A stretch of 44,031 nucleotides of DNA from a virus. The notes under the pieces were generated by a model. It did not search any database. It was not told where the DNA came from and was given only the letters and a program-made list of their open reading frames with translations. The position numbers and the translations under genes were made by a program. Below are positions 1 to 8,442 of this stretch, piece after piece. Every line of letters begins with the position of its first letter. Position 1 is the stretch's first letter. The stretch spans positions 1 through 44,031 of the IMG/VR virus record IMGVR_UViG_3300031952_000035; one strand, given 5' to 3'.

Positions 1-127
1 ACGGTGGAGCAGTTGACGCCCTTGCAGGTCGAGTACAATAAGACGAACTCGCAAATCGTCGAGAGCAAGAACCTCATGGCTCGCCCAAAGATCCGCAAGC
101 CGCGTCAAGCGATGATCCACAAGGATG
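1..127. repeat. Terminal direct repeat, left copy (circular-assembly overlap)
   Basis: Bases 1-127 are identical to 43905-44031. The length of exactly 127 is a common largest k-mer in short-read assembly, so this is best read as the overlap of a circular contig and not as a packaged terminal repeat. It lies inside the portal gene, whose frame continues across the joint. A true direct terminal repeat inside an essential gene would be unusual. Confidence 0.95.
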
Positions 128-1020
128 CACTGCACAGCGAGGCTGGGGAGGTGGTGCTCTACAACGCCCCCTACACGCCGGACTACATGGTCCCGCCGGG
201 CCTGCCGGGGTACGTGTTCAACGTCCTGGAGCGGTGCATCTCCGATATGGACCACATCGGAAGCCGCCATGAAGTCAGCCAGGGCCAGATCCCTTCCGGG
301 ATCCGGTCCGGCGCCGCCATCGCGTACTTGCAGGAGCAGGACGACACCGCTATTGGACCGTCCATCATGGAGTTCAAGATGGCCAATGAGCGCTGGGCCA
401 GCCTGGTTTTGCGGCTCGCGCAACGCTACTACAAGGAAAACCGGACGCTGAAAATCGTCGGGGAGAACAACGAGTTCGAGATCCTGGAGTTCAAGGGCGC
501 GGATTTGAATTCCGTGGACGTCTACATCGAGATGGGGTCGGAATTACCGCTTTCGCGGTCTGCGCGTCAGCAGTACATCCTCGACTTGGCGCGTCAGCGC
601 ATGCTCGATCCCGAGCGTGACCGGGAGTTGCTGTTCCGGGTGTTGGAGCTTGGCTCGACCGAAGAACTCTACGCGGAGAAGCAGGGCGAGTACACGTATG
701 CGAAAAACGAGAACCGCCGCATGCAGGCCGGAGAGGAAGTTCAGGTTCTGGACTTCCACAACCACGAAGTGCATATCGCGGTGGTCAACAAGTTCCGCAT
801 GACGGATGAGTACCGGAACATGAGTCAGGACGGTCGGTATATCGTGGACCGCCATGCGGAGGATCACCGGCTGGTCTACTCGAAGATGATGATAGAAGCT
901 CAACTTGCCATGCAGAACGCACAAGGAGGCGGAAATGGGAAAGCGCCACAAGAAGCAGGCGTTGAAGGAACCGGCGAGCCGGAACCACGTAGAACGCCAA
1001 GAACCGGTGGAAGACGTTAA
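1..1020 (+). CDS. Portal protein, C-terminal part (continues from 42867 across the circular joint)
   Basis: The reading frame is open from base 1 and ends at 1020. It is in phase with the gene starting at 42867 once the 127-bp overlap is joined, giving 685 aa in total, close to the 725 aa of P22 portal. The joint segment reads ...STVEQLTPLQVEYNKTNSQ, the conserved portal stretch in which an alpha-helix with Q and N residues precedes a run of basic residues (ARPKIRKPRQ). The C-terminus is charged and rich in Gly, Pro and Arg. Portals form the dodecameric DNA gate at the capsid vertex and bind the terminase and the adaptor. The position after terminase and before scaffold and capsid genes supports the call. 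Assignment rests on context and general sequence character, not on a database match. Confidence 0.85.
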   Translation, partial: TVEQLTPLQVEYNKTNSQIVESKNLMARPKIRKPRQAMIHKDALHSEAGEVVLYNAPYTPDYMVPPGLPGYVFNVLERCISDMDHIGSRHEVSQGQIPSGIRSGAAIAYLQEQDDTAIGPSIMEFKMANERWASLVLRLAQRYYKENRTLKIVGENNEFEILEFKGADLNSVDVYIEMGSELPLSRSARQQYILDLARQRMLDPERDRELLFRVLELGSTEELYAEKQGEYTYAKNENRRMQAGEEVQVLDFHNHEVHIAVVNKFRMTDEYRNMSQDGRYIVDRHAEDHRLVYSKMMIEAQLAMQNAQGGGNGKAPQEAGVEGTGEPEPRRTPRTGGRR

Positions 1021-1276
1021 GGTCCCGATGCCCTCGGAACTTGAGAAGTCCCGGCTCCGCGAGGGCGTGCTCGACACGGACAAGATCGAGGGCACCAGCT
1101 GGGCCTATCGGTGCGAGGCCTGCGGGAAGGCGGGTCTGTATGCCGTGGAGAAAGCGGATCCGGGTTACAGGATCCCTGACAACCTCATCGAGAACCTGAA
1201 GTGCGTGAAGTGCGGGAAACCGCTGAAGCTCTTGAGCGGGTGCATGATTGACTCGCTGTGGTACAGGGTGGTTTAA
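935..1276 (+). CDS. Small zinc-ribbon protein of unknown function
   Basis: This 113 aa protein starts at an ATG preceded by GGAGGCGGAA and overlaps the end of the portal gene by 86 bases in another frame. The N-terminal half is rich in Lys, Arg and Glu. The C-terminal half carries two Cys pairs, CEAC near residue 63 and CVKC near residue 91, which look like a zinc ribbon. It sits between portal and scaffold in the head operon, so it may be a minor head or assembly protein. I do not recognise a family. Confidence 0.7.
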   Translation: MGKRHKKQALKEPASRNHVERQEPVEDVKVPMPSELEKSRLREGVLDTDKIEGTSWAYRCEACGKAGLYAVEKADPGYRIPDNLIENLKCVKCGKPLKLLSGCMIDSLWYRVV

Positions 1277-1323
1277 CCCAGGCACCAACCCCTGCGGGGG
1301 AGTGCGAAAACAAGGAGAGAGTG

Positions 1324-2145
1324 ATGAGCTTGAACGATGGAAAACCCCAAGACGGGACTCCCGATGGCGGGAATACCCCTGATGGGACTCCGTCCGAGAA
1401 GACGGTTGTGGTGGTAGTGGACGGCAAGGAAGTCCCGGTGACGGAAAAAGAGCTGGTCAACGGCTACCTCCGTCAGGCGGACTACACCCGGAAGACGACG
1501 GCTCTTAAAACCGAACGGGAATCTCTTGCTCTACGCGAGGTGGAGTTCGAATCCGCCGTCAAGACCGGCGTGGAGAAGCAACTCGAATCCCTGATTCGGC
1601 TGGAGTCTGCGGCTGGGGGGGCAGAGGCGGGAGCCGGAGCGGCCAACCTGCGCGATGCTCTCTTGGGTGGCGGCAATGAAGGTTCCGACGATGATGACGG
1701 GCAGAAGGTCAATCCGGCCGTCAGGAAACTGATGGAAGGGCAGACCAAGGAACTCTCCGAACTGAAAAACTGGAAGGACCAGCAGGAACGGGAATCGGCC
1801 ATGCGGCGGTACGACACCGAGGTGTCCAGCGCGAAGAAGGAGCACGAGATATTCGCGGATCCGACCATCAAGGTCAATCCGGACTTTCTCATTGACTCTC
1901 TCGTGCTGGCCAAACGCATGTCCGTGAGGGATGCCGTCAAGGAAGTCGCGGAAACCCTGAAGGCCACGAAGGACGCCGCCGTGGAGCAATACCTCGCCGA
2001 GAAGACCGGTCAGAGGGTGCCTCGTCCGGGCGGGGGTGGAGGGAAGGTCCCTTCGACGCCTGCGAGGCAGATCGACAGAAACAGCCTGGACAACGGGGAT
2101 TTGCTCAAGATGGCTCGGGACCGCATGGCGCCGAGCAGGAGTTAA
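1324..2145 (+). CDS. Putative capsid scaffolding protein
   Basis: The 273 aa product starts at an ATG six bases after AAGGAG. The N-terminus is Gly/Asp/Pro-rich and disordered. A short basic-aromatic motif, GYLRQADYTRKT, follows near residues 48-59; this motif is typical of proteins encoded just before podovirus and siphovirus capsid genes. The rest is highly charged and predicted helical (residues about 60-230), ending in a Gly-rich linker and a basic tail. Scaffolds of this type line the procapsid interior and leave before DNA entry. The gene lies 28 bases before the major capsid gene. Family assignment is from composition, motif and position. Confidence 0.7.
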   Translation: MSLNDGKPQDGTPDGGNTPDGTPSEKTVVVVVDGKEVPVTEKELVNGYLRQADYTRKTTALKTERESLALREVEFESAVKTGVEKQLESLIRLESAAGGAEAGAGAANLRDALLGGGNEGSDDDDGQKVNPAVRKLMEGQTKELSELKNWKDQQERESAMRRYDTEVSSAKKEHEIFADPTIKVNPDFLIDSLVLAKRMSVRDAVKEVAETLKATKDAAVEQYLAEKTGQRVPRPGGGGGKVPSTPARQIDRNSLDNGDLLKMARDRMAPSRS

Positions 2146-2173
2146 TCGCTGAAGTCAGGCCAGGGAGTTCGTC

Positions 2174-3415
2174 ATGGCAGACGTACCGTTGGATTTGACA
2201 GCCTATTCGAACGTCCTGAAGGACGTGTACGAAGTGGGGATCGCGGAAGCGGTCAACCACTGTCACTACTTCATGGACCGCATCAAGAAGAACGTCGAGG
2301 ACATCGATTTCGTTGGCAAGCAGGCCATCATCCCGGTGGAGTATGCGGACAACGAAGGGTTCGCGTTCCGGTCAATCGCGACCGAACCGGCCTTGCCTGT
2401 GGCGGGAGTGCCCAAGTGGACGCAGTCCAAGACGCCGATCCGTGGATGCTACGGTGTCCTGCGGATCGACTCTCCGACCATCAAGGCCAGCCGGAGCGAT
2501 AAGGGCGCCTTCGCAAAGGGCCTGGACACGCTCGTCCGCAACCTCAAGAACGGGATCGCGCGGGACATGAACCGCATCCTGCTCGGCGATGGTTACGGCA
2601 TGCTCTCGCTCGGGGGCACGACCTCCGGTTCCACCACGATCAACCTGGCGACGTTTCCGGGCGTGAAGTGGATCCGCAACGGCATGCTGGTGGACATCCG
2701 CACGCTCACCACGGGCGCGATTGTCACCAACGGGAGCGCGGCGCTGGTGTCGGCTCGTAGCGCGAGCGGCAACACGTTCGTGGTCCCCGCGGCCGTCTCC
2801 TGCACCGTGCTGGAAGGCATCTTCCGGGCGGGTGCGCTGGGTGTGGAGATGATGGGCATCAAGGGAATCATCAACAACGCGGATCCCGCAGGCGGAGACT
2901 TGCAGGGAATCGACCGCATGAGCTACCCCGAGTGGCAGTCGTACGTGTTCGATAACCCCCTGGGAACCGGGGGAACCGACCGGGCGATTTCGTTGCGTCT
3001 CATGGATCAGGCGTGTGACAAGGCGGAGCTGGAGAACGGCGGGCACGTGTCGATCATCGTCACGACCCCGGCCATTCGCAGGAACTACACGAATCTGCTG
3101 ATCGCGGATCGGCGGTTCGTCAAGGATCTCAAGCTGGACGGTGGGCATACTGGCGTGGCGTACAGCCACAGCCACGAGATCCCCATCATGGCCGACCCGG
3201 ACTGCTACAAGGGACACATGTACTTTGTGGACGAGTCCACGCTGAACCGCTACGTCATGGCCGACTGGGGCTGGCTCGATGAGGGCACGGGCATCCTGAA
3301 GTGGAACAGCGGGTATGCGAGCTTCACGGCGGTCATGGAGGCCTACATGGAGATTGGCTGTTCGAACCCGAGCCGCAACACCGTCATCAAGGACATCGAC
3401 GAGACCGAGGTATAG
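2174..3415 (+). CDS. Major capsid protein
   Basis: This 413 aa protein follows the scaffold and has AGGGAG six bases before its ATG. The N-terminal region contains a long helix ending in charged residues, followed by a stretch around residues 55-85 (FVGKQAIIPVEY) that resembles the start of the HK97-fold P-domain in many phage coats. An internal Gly/Thr/Ala-rich segment (about residues 145-215) looks like an inserted beta domain. Length and position (terminase, portal, scaffold, capsid) fit the coat protein. It is followed by two stable hairpins. I infer the HK97 fold from the context; the sequence alone does not prove it. Confidence 0.8.
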   Translation: MADVPLDLTAYSNVLKDVYEVGIAEAVNHCHYFMDRIKKNVEDIDFVGKQAIIPVEYADNEGFAFRSIATEPALPVAGVPKWTQSKTPIRGCYGVLRIDSPTIKASRSDKGAFAKGLDTLVRNLKNGIARDMNRILLGDGYGMLSLGGTTSGSTTINLATFPGVKWIRNGMLVDIRTLTTGAIVTNGSAALVSARSASGNTFVVPAAVSCTVLEGIFRAGALGVEMMGIKGIINNADPAGGDLQGIDRMSYPEWQSYVFDNPLGTGGTDRAISLRLMDQACDKAELENGGHVSIIVTTPAIRRNYTNLLIADRRFVKDLKLDGGHTGVAYSHSHEIPIMADPDCYKGHMYFVDESTLNRYVMADWGWLDEGTGILKWNSGYASFTAVMEAYMEIGCSNPSRNTVIKDIDETEV

Positions 3416-3482
3416 TTCAACCAGGGCGGTTGAACGCAAAGATCCCGTAGGGGGAGGGAGAGCTTAACGGCCTCCCTCCCCC
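3415..3482 (+). other. Two hairpins after the capsid gene
   Basis: The first hairpin has an 8-bp perfect stem (3415-3422 with 3428-3435, loop AGGGC) that begins at the last base of the capsid stop codon. The second has an 11-bp perfect stem (3450-3460 with 3472-3482, loop 3461-3471). Neither is followed by a T-run, so they are poor intrinsic terminators. They may protect the capsid mRNA 3' end or reduce read-through, which would help express coat protein above its neighbours. Confidence 0.7.
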
Positions 3483-3509
3483 GAGGGGGACAAACAGGAA
3501 GGGGAGATC

Positions 3510-4544
3510 ATGAGTCTCAACAAGAGGAAGGTTTTCAGGAGTCCGATCTTCTGGATCGGGCTTGCGTGTCTGTTGGTTCCGACCTTGTGGCCGGTTGCGG
3601 ATAGCGCCTTCGCGCTGATTTTCGACCGCAACATATCGTCCAGCGCGAACATCCTGCCATCGAAGATCATGGGTGGATCCGGCGGGTTCGGGGGTGGCAA
3701 GACGTTCTACGTGAACGCACTGGCCTCCCGAGCGCAGAACTTCCCGTCCGATTCGACTTTCGCAACGATTCAGCTCGCGCTGAACGCCTGCGTGACGGAT
3801 CGCGGCGATGTGGTTCTGGTGGCTCCGGCCAGTTATGCCATCACGGTTCCGCTCACCATGACGAAGGACAACGTGAAGCTCATGGCGCTGGACCAGCCAG
3901 CGGCAGGAAGCCAGAACGTCTACATCACCACTACCGATGCGGCGAGTTCCGCCACGGATCTGATTCAGATCGATGCCAACGACATCGTGGTATCGGGTCT
4001 GAAATTCACTCCGGGGAACGACTGCGTGAACGCCATCGATATCGCGGACACGTCCGTCAGCGACAACATCCTCATCTACAACTGTCGGTTCGCCATGACA
4101 GGTAGCGCGGCCAGTAGCATCGGCGTGAGGATCGGAGACGCCACGGCGGCGGCCACCAGGGGGTCCCATACCGTTGTGCGGGGTTGTCAGTTTGAGGGCT
4201 GTAAGGGCTATGCGGCGCAGATCAACGCGCCGTTCGCGCGCATCAGCGAGTGCTATGCGAACCTCGCGGCCGCGACGACCGGCTTCGCCACGGGCGATCC
4301 GGGCGCGGATGTCGAGATGTACGGGTACTTCGAGATCGACCACAACATCGTGACCGGCAACACCAATGCGTCCAATGAGCCGTTCTTCACGGCTCTGGGT
4401 GTGGAGTCCCACACCGGCATCGGGGTGATCCACGACAATCTCATCCACGGTGCGAAGGGCACGGACGACATCCATCCAGAGATGTGGATCAACAACTACC
4501 TCGGTAACGAGGCGGGCGGCGCTCTCTACGACCCGAAGACCTAG
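3510..4544 (+). CDS. Exported beta-helix-like protein with signal peptide
   Basis: The 344 aa product starts after GGGGAG and opens with a classical Sec signal peptide: basic n-region (KRKVFR), a hydrophobic core over residues 11-30 and the cleavage motif SAFA at 32-35. The mature part has short beta repeats rich in Asn, Asp, Ile and Val (residues about 60-330), with lines such as NDIVVSGLKFTPGNDCVNAI, typical of right-handed parallel beta-helices of the pectate-lyase type. Such folds occur in phage receptor-binding and depolymerase proteins, but those normally lack a signal peptide. The next-but-one gene carries a near-identical signal. No catalytic motif was recognised. Confidence 0.7.
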   Translation: MSLNKRKVFRSPIFWIGLACLLVPTLWPVADSAFALIFDRNISSSANILPSKIMGGSGGFGGGKTFYVNALASRAQNFPSDSTFATIQLALNACVTDRGDVVLVAPASYAITVPLTMTKDNVKLMALDQPAAGSQNVYITTTDAASSATDLIQIDANDIVVSGLKFTPGNDCVNAIDIADTSVSDNILIYNCRFAMTGSAASSIGVRIGDATAAATRGSHTVVRGCQFEGCKGYAAQINAPFARISECYANLAAATTGFATGDPGADVEMYGYFEIDHNIVTGNTNASNEPFFTALGVESHTGIGVIHDNLIHGAKGTDDIHPEMWINNYLGNEAGGALYDPKT

Positions 4545-4554
4545 GAGTACTGAC

Positions 4555-4989
4555 ATGGCTGTGTATAAGCCGGACCGGCATTTCGTCAGGCTTATGCGGG
4601 AGATTGACCCCAAGCTGGAGGCTCGCTGGAGCGCGAGCCTCCAGCGATGGGTTATCTACCGCCGTGTGCGTGATACCGGGCATGCGGTATGCGAAGACGG
4701 GACCAAGGTGGGATACCTGAAGGACAGGTTCGCGGAGATCATGGTGGTGAAGAACGACGACGGTTCCTACCGGCCTCTGGATGAGCGCACGATCCGGGAA
4801 CTGCGGTACTGCGATGCCTGGCGACTGAGACGGCCGGGATACGAGATCGAACGCCGCATTGACCTTGCAAACGAGAAGGTCAAGGAGAACCAGGAAAAGA
4901 AGATGGATGAACTCAACCTTGAGGGTTCCAAAACCCTCTGGGATAGGGTCCACGAAAAGAAGTTCGTGGACTTGGGAGCGACAGCATGA
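4555..4989 (+). CDS. Conserved-type phage protein of unknown function
   Basis: This 144 aa protein starts at an ATG seven bases after AGGAG and overlaps the next gene by four bases (ATGA). It is charged and probably soluble. It contains a beta-rich N-terminus (residues 25-60), a segment DGSYRPLDERTIRELR around residues 70-85 and a helical Lys/Glu-rich C-terminus. I have a general impression that such DGSYRPLD segments occur in other phage structural operons, but no function is known to me. It is placed between two genes for exported proteins. Confidence 0.65.
   Translation: MAVYKPDRHFVRLMREIDPKLEARWSASLQRWVIYRRVRDTGHAVCEDGTKVGYLKDRFAEIMVVKNDDGSYRPLDERTIRELRYCDAWRLRRPGYEIERRIDLANEKVKENQEKKMDELNLEGSKTLWDRVHEKKFVDLGATA
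4615..4644 (+). other. Perfect 12-bp inverted repeat inside a coding region
   Basis: Bases 4615-4626 pair perfectly with 4633-4644 around the loop TGGAGC. It lies 60 bases into the gene that starts at 4555 and encodes an ordinary-looking segment (KLEARWSASLQRW). It would form a strong mRNA hairpin soon after the start codon. Its function, if any, is unknown. Confidence 0.6.
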
Positions 4990-5450
4990 GAAACGTGAGA
5001 CGGTTTTTGAAACACCCGGCCTTCTGGTTCGTGCTTGTTTTCCTCCTGATCCCGGTGCTGTGGCATACGGCTGACACCGCATTTGCCCAGCTCTCGAATC
5101 AGTACTACAACAACCGCATGGGCGCGGACCAGTGGGGGAACTACGGCGCGAACTTCGTTCTGAAGTCGCTTGCCGCCGCCACGACCGGGACCGTGATGGC
5201 CAGGCCCTCCACGACCTCGAAGAAGCTCGTGATCGAGAAGATCATCGCTTCGGCGGATGCCGAGGTGAACCTTTACTTCTCATCGGGCGCGACAACCAGT
5301 GTCCTGACTCTGCCGACCATCTATGTGGCCGAACGGGGCGGGATCGTGTGCGAACCCTACATCGCCCTGCCAGCCGGAGCAACCTTCTGGGTCATTCAGC
5401 CGAACACGGCGCACTACTCGGTGTGGATGCGCTATCGAGAGATCCCGTAA
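4986..5450 (+). CDS. Small exported protein with signal peptide
   Basis: The 154 aa product is translationally coupled to the previous gene (ATGA). It begins with a Sec signal peptide: n-region MRNVRRFLKH, hydrophobic core at residues 11-26 and the motif TAFA at 31-34, followed by Q. The layout closely matches the signal of the protein at 3510 (both have a Trp/Pro-containing core and end in AD[ST]AFA), so the two leaders are probably related. The mature part (120 aa) is beta-rich with a compact domain (residues 60-150) that resembles phage decoration or cap proteins in character. No enzymatic motif is visible. Confidence 0.7.
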   Translation: MRNVRRFLKHPAFWFVLVFLLIPVLWHTADTAFAQLSNQYYNNRMGADQWGNYGANFVLKSLAAATTGTVMARPSTTSKKLVIEKIIASADAEVNLYFSSGATTSVLTLPTIYVAERGGIVCEPYIALPAGATFWVIQPNTAHYSVWMRYREIP

Positions 5451-5535
5451 GGGCTTGGAATAGGGCCGAATCGGGGCGGAAACAGGGGCAGGACGCGATT
5501 CCGGCGGGTGGATGCCCTCCGGGTGGGGGTTTCAC

Positions 5536-8442
5536 GTGAAACGCTACTGGAAGCAAATCTCGGGCGCCACGCTCGTGGCGGTCGGTGTCATCCTCGGGGT
5601 GGTGTTCCAATCCGATTCCGGGGGGATCTATGATGTAATCGTGCCGCCCCCGGAAGGCGTGGTCTACGTTGACGCCAACGCCACCGACCGGGTCAATCCG
5701 GGCGGCAAGACCGTCACGCGCACGATTCAGAACAGCCAGAACTACCTGGCCGTGGCGGAAGACGGCACATCGGCCTGGCAGAGAACAAATACCGTCATCC
5801 AGCCTTCGCCGATCTCCGGGTGGGACTACGGGGTCAAGCGTGCGCCCTACCGAATCGGGTTCAAGCGCAACGGCACGGTGTCGATCTGGAATCAGGGATC
5901 CCGATACCAGTTTCAGGCCGTCCGGGTGGGGTATTTCACGCCCGGTGTAGCGGATTTCGTGCCCCTGACGGCGGCGAACTCGCCCACCCCCACAGTTGAA
6001 AATTGCGCAATCGTGTGGGAGAACTACTTCCCCGCCATTGACCAGATCGGGATTGTCGATGGAGGACACTATAAAGAGAACTTCCTGATCAAGGCGGCCG
6101 CGAGGTCTTGGCTTGCCTCGAATCCACCCGCAAACCCGGCTGGTGATTATTTCACCATCGTGTTCGAGGCGGATTGGGGGGAAGTCAATCGCACCACCAC
6201 GACCGGCACGATAAACGACAGCGAAGGGTACGAGATCGGATTCAAGGACACGGACGGCAACATCCTGGAATCGTTCCCCATGACGGAAGCGTATTCCGTG
6301 AACGCACCCGATACGACCATCCGGGTGCGGCACAAGCTCGTCCGCAAGGGACTGAAGAACTACATCCTCACGGGTGTGAAGTATGCCGACCTGATGGCGC
6401 TTCCCGCGGGGAACATCATCCTCGACCCGACGGTCATTCTTCAGCAGGGCGTCACGCCAGCCGCGACCTACACGGGGTGTGAGGACAACTACATGCGGGG
6501 GTCATTACACGCCGACAAGAACTACGGCACTGCGGCAACCGCTCTCTTGGGTGATGCTGGCGGGGCTACAAACATCAGGATTTTAATCCGGTTCAACAAG
6601 GGCTTTTTCGAGAACGTAACCATCACTTCCGCGATTTTGGGTCTCACCTGCACGGCTGAATCGTCTGCCGATGACTACGTCATCTACGCCTATGAACCGC
6701 TACAGAACTGGGTGGCGGGAACCAGCAACGGCGCGGCGGCAACCGGTGAAACTACGTATAACAACGTCAACCATTCTTATCGCGCGTGGAACACCGCCGG
6801 GTGTAGCGCCACCAGCGATTCTGCCGACCAGGATTCGACTTCAGACAGAAAGCTGACTGCCGTGGGTTCTGTCGCGATAACGGGCGTGGGAACATTCAGC
6901 ATAGACGTGACTGCCTCTTTTTTGCGTTACATGGCAGGCGGGGTAAACGCCAACAACTACGGCTGGATAATTGTCAATCCGGACGGAGAGACGAATGACC
7001 GCACCAAGACCATCTCGATGGCGAACACCGCCACAACGGCGAACCGTCCGACCCTGACGGTTATCTACACCTTGAAGTCGCTGACGAAGGCGAACAAGCT
7101 GGAGTTCGGTGCAACGGGAAACGAGTTCCTGATTGCTCCCAACCGCGTGAAGACCTACACGGATGGCGGGACGAAGAACCGGGTCCTGACCGCCGAGATA
7201 GGCGGCACGGCGTCCATCGTGGAAAGCGTTTCTGCATACACGATCACGCAGACCAGCACGAATGTTGCCTACTTCAGGACAACGGATTCGCAGTCCTACA
7301 ACACGCCGTGCATGTTGGGGGGTATCATTTCCGTTGCTTCCGTGGGGGCCTCCGGCGGGCGTGTGCTGAGCGTGCATTCGGTTGACTGGGATATGCGAAC
7401 GCCAGCGGCGGCCAGTGTCGCAGACCAGAAAATCGATCTGTATTTCATGGCAGATGGCACGGTTTCCTGCCAGTACTACGGCACCGATGCGGCATGGCAC
7501 TACTGGAAGGGTTCCACGATGGCGTGGACCACTACCGCGACAGACCGCATGGGAACCTGGACGGCGGCAACGCCGTACTGTGTCTACATTCAAAACGACG
7601 GCACGAACTACATCATGGGGTTTCGGGATGCCGCGTGTGTGGATTTCACCGGTTCTCCCGCCACGATAGCGCAGGCATCCGTGAATGACGCTACCAGCCG
7701 GGACTACTACGTCTTGGGGCATGAATGCACGGACGCCCTGACGTTCACGAACATGACCGTCTCGTCGATCCACATGTTCAAGGCGTACGCCAATGGACAT
7801 GTAAACGGCTGGGCGACATTCGGCATAGACACTGGATCGGCAGTCAGGATGGACGACAAGTTATACATGAAGTATGGGACAGGGGATGCGCCTCTACTAT
7901 ACACACCACTTCTTGCAGTTGGGGACAAGTGGTATGCGGAAGCCAAGGTATATCCCGTTACGGGTGCAACGCGATACGGCATGACCGTCGTGAGTTCTGA
8001 CTTTGACTTCTACGCCGACACAACGGACGAGTATGACGGGGATTCCAAAATCTGCATTGACTTCGCGGGATCCGGTGATGCCGGGTTCGTGAAGTTGATT
8101 TACATCAATGGCGCAGGAGATGATTTTTTCTTCACCTCTGCCGGGGCCTGGCAGGCATCATCCGCACAATGGGGATCCGTCCCGGGTAATAACTGGTACA
8201 CGATCTGGATAGAATACGACGGCGCGACATTCACGTTCGGGGCAAAAAATGCCTCGGGTGTTGCGTTGGGACCGTCTGCTTCCATTGCGGAAACCTCTTG
8301 CCGGGACACCACCAAAGACCACTACATCTATCTTGGAAAACTGGACGATGGTGCGGGAAGCGGGACGTTCAGGGTGGATTACTGGACGGTCTACTACGCA
8401 AAGGCGTTGGTGGGGATCAACCTCATGGGGATGGGATTCTAA
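5536..8442 (+). CDS. Large tail-fibre-like protein with N-terminal membrane segment and DNRLRE/CBM96-like domain
   Basis: I place the start at GTG 5536 (968 aa), seven bases after GGTGGGGG; an upstream ATG at 5512 has a weaker ribosome site. A hydrophobic segment (residues about 9-23) makes a signal anchor. Residues about 310-510 match the DNRLRE/CBM96 type: a DNYMRGS... start, NYGTAATALLGD, IRILIRFN, and a C-terminal NYGWIIVNPDGE...RPTLTVIYT. These domains are found in secreted adhesins and carbohydrate binders. Two later beta-sandwich segments (about 530-730 and 770-965) share D.DFY, DYYV/HYIYLG elements and look like LamG-type lectin folds. The likely role is host-surface binding. It is the third consecutive gene with an N-terminal membrane or export segment. 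Confidence 0.7.
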   Translation: MKRYWKQISGATLVAVGVILGVVFQSDSGGIYDVIVPPPEGVVYVDANATDRVNPGGKTVTRTIQNSQNYLAVAEDGTSAWQRTNTVIQPSPISGWDYGVKRAPYRIGFKRNGTVSIWNQGSRYQFQAVRVGYFTPGVADFVPLTAANSPTPTVENCAIVWENYFPAIDQIGIVDGGHYKENFLIKAAARSWLASNPPANPAGDYFTIVFEADWGEVNRTTTTGTINDSEGYEIGFKDTDGNILESFPMTEAYSVNAPDTTIRVRHKLVRKGLKNYILTGVKYADLMALPAGNIILDPTVILQQGVTPAATYTGCEDNYMRGSLHADKNYGTAATALLGDAGGATNIRILIRFNKGFFENVTITSAILGLTCTAESSADDYVIYAYEPLQNWVAGTSNGAAATGETTYNNVNHSYRAWNTAGCSATSDSADQDSTSDRKLTAVGSVAITGVGTFSIDVTASFLRYMAGGVNANNYGWIIVNPDGETNDRTKTISMANTATTANRPTLTVIYTLKSLTKANKLEFGATGNEFLIAPNRVKTYTDGGTKNRVLTAEIGGTASIVESVSAYTITQTSTNVAYFRTTDSQSYNTPCMLGGIISVASVGASGGRVLSVHSVDWDMRTPAAASVADQKIDLYFMADGTVSCQYYGTDAAWHYWKGSTMAWTTTATDRMGTWTAATPYCVYIQNDGTNYIMGFRDAACVDFTGSPATIAQASVNDATSRDYYVLGHECTDALTFTNMTVSSIHMFKAYANGHVNGWATFGIDTGSAVRMDDKLYMKYGTGDAPLLYTPLLAVGDKWYAEAKVYPVTGATRYGMTVVSSDFDFYADTTDEYDGDSKICIDFAGSGDAGFVKLIYINGAGDDFFFTSAGAWQASSAQWGSVPGNNWYTIWIEYDGATFTFGAKNASGVALGPSASIAETSCRDTTKDHYIYLGKLDDGAGSGTFRVDYWTVYYAKALVGINLMGMGF

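Noticed and set aside
1-127. True direct terminal repeat of the virion DNA
   Set aside because: It is exactly 127 bp, lies inside the portal gene and restores that gene on joining, so an assembly overlap is simpler.
2372-3439. Minus-strand frame (355 aa) opposite the capsid gene
   Set aside because: Antisense shadow; Arg/His/Val composition is typical of reversed GC-rich coding sequence.
3417-4613. Minus-strand frame (398 aa) opposite the exported beta-helix gene
   Set aside because: Antisense shadow; the plus-strand gene has a signal peptide and strong ribosome site.
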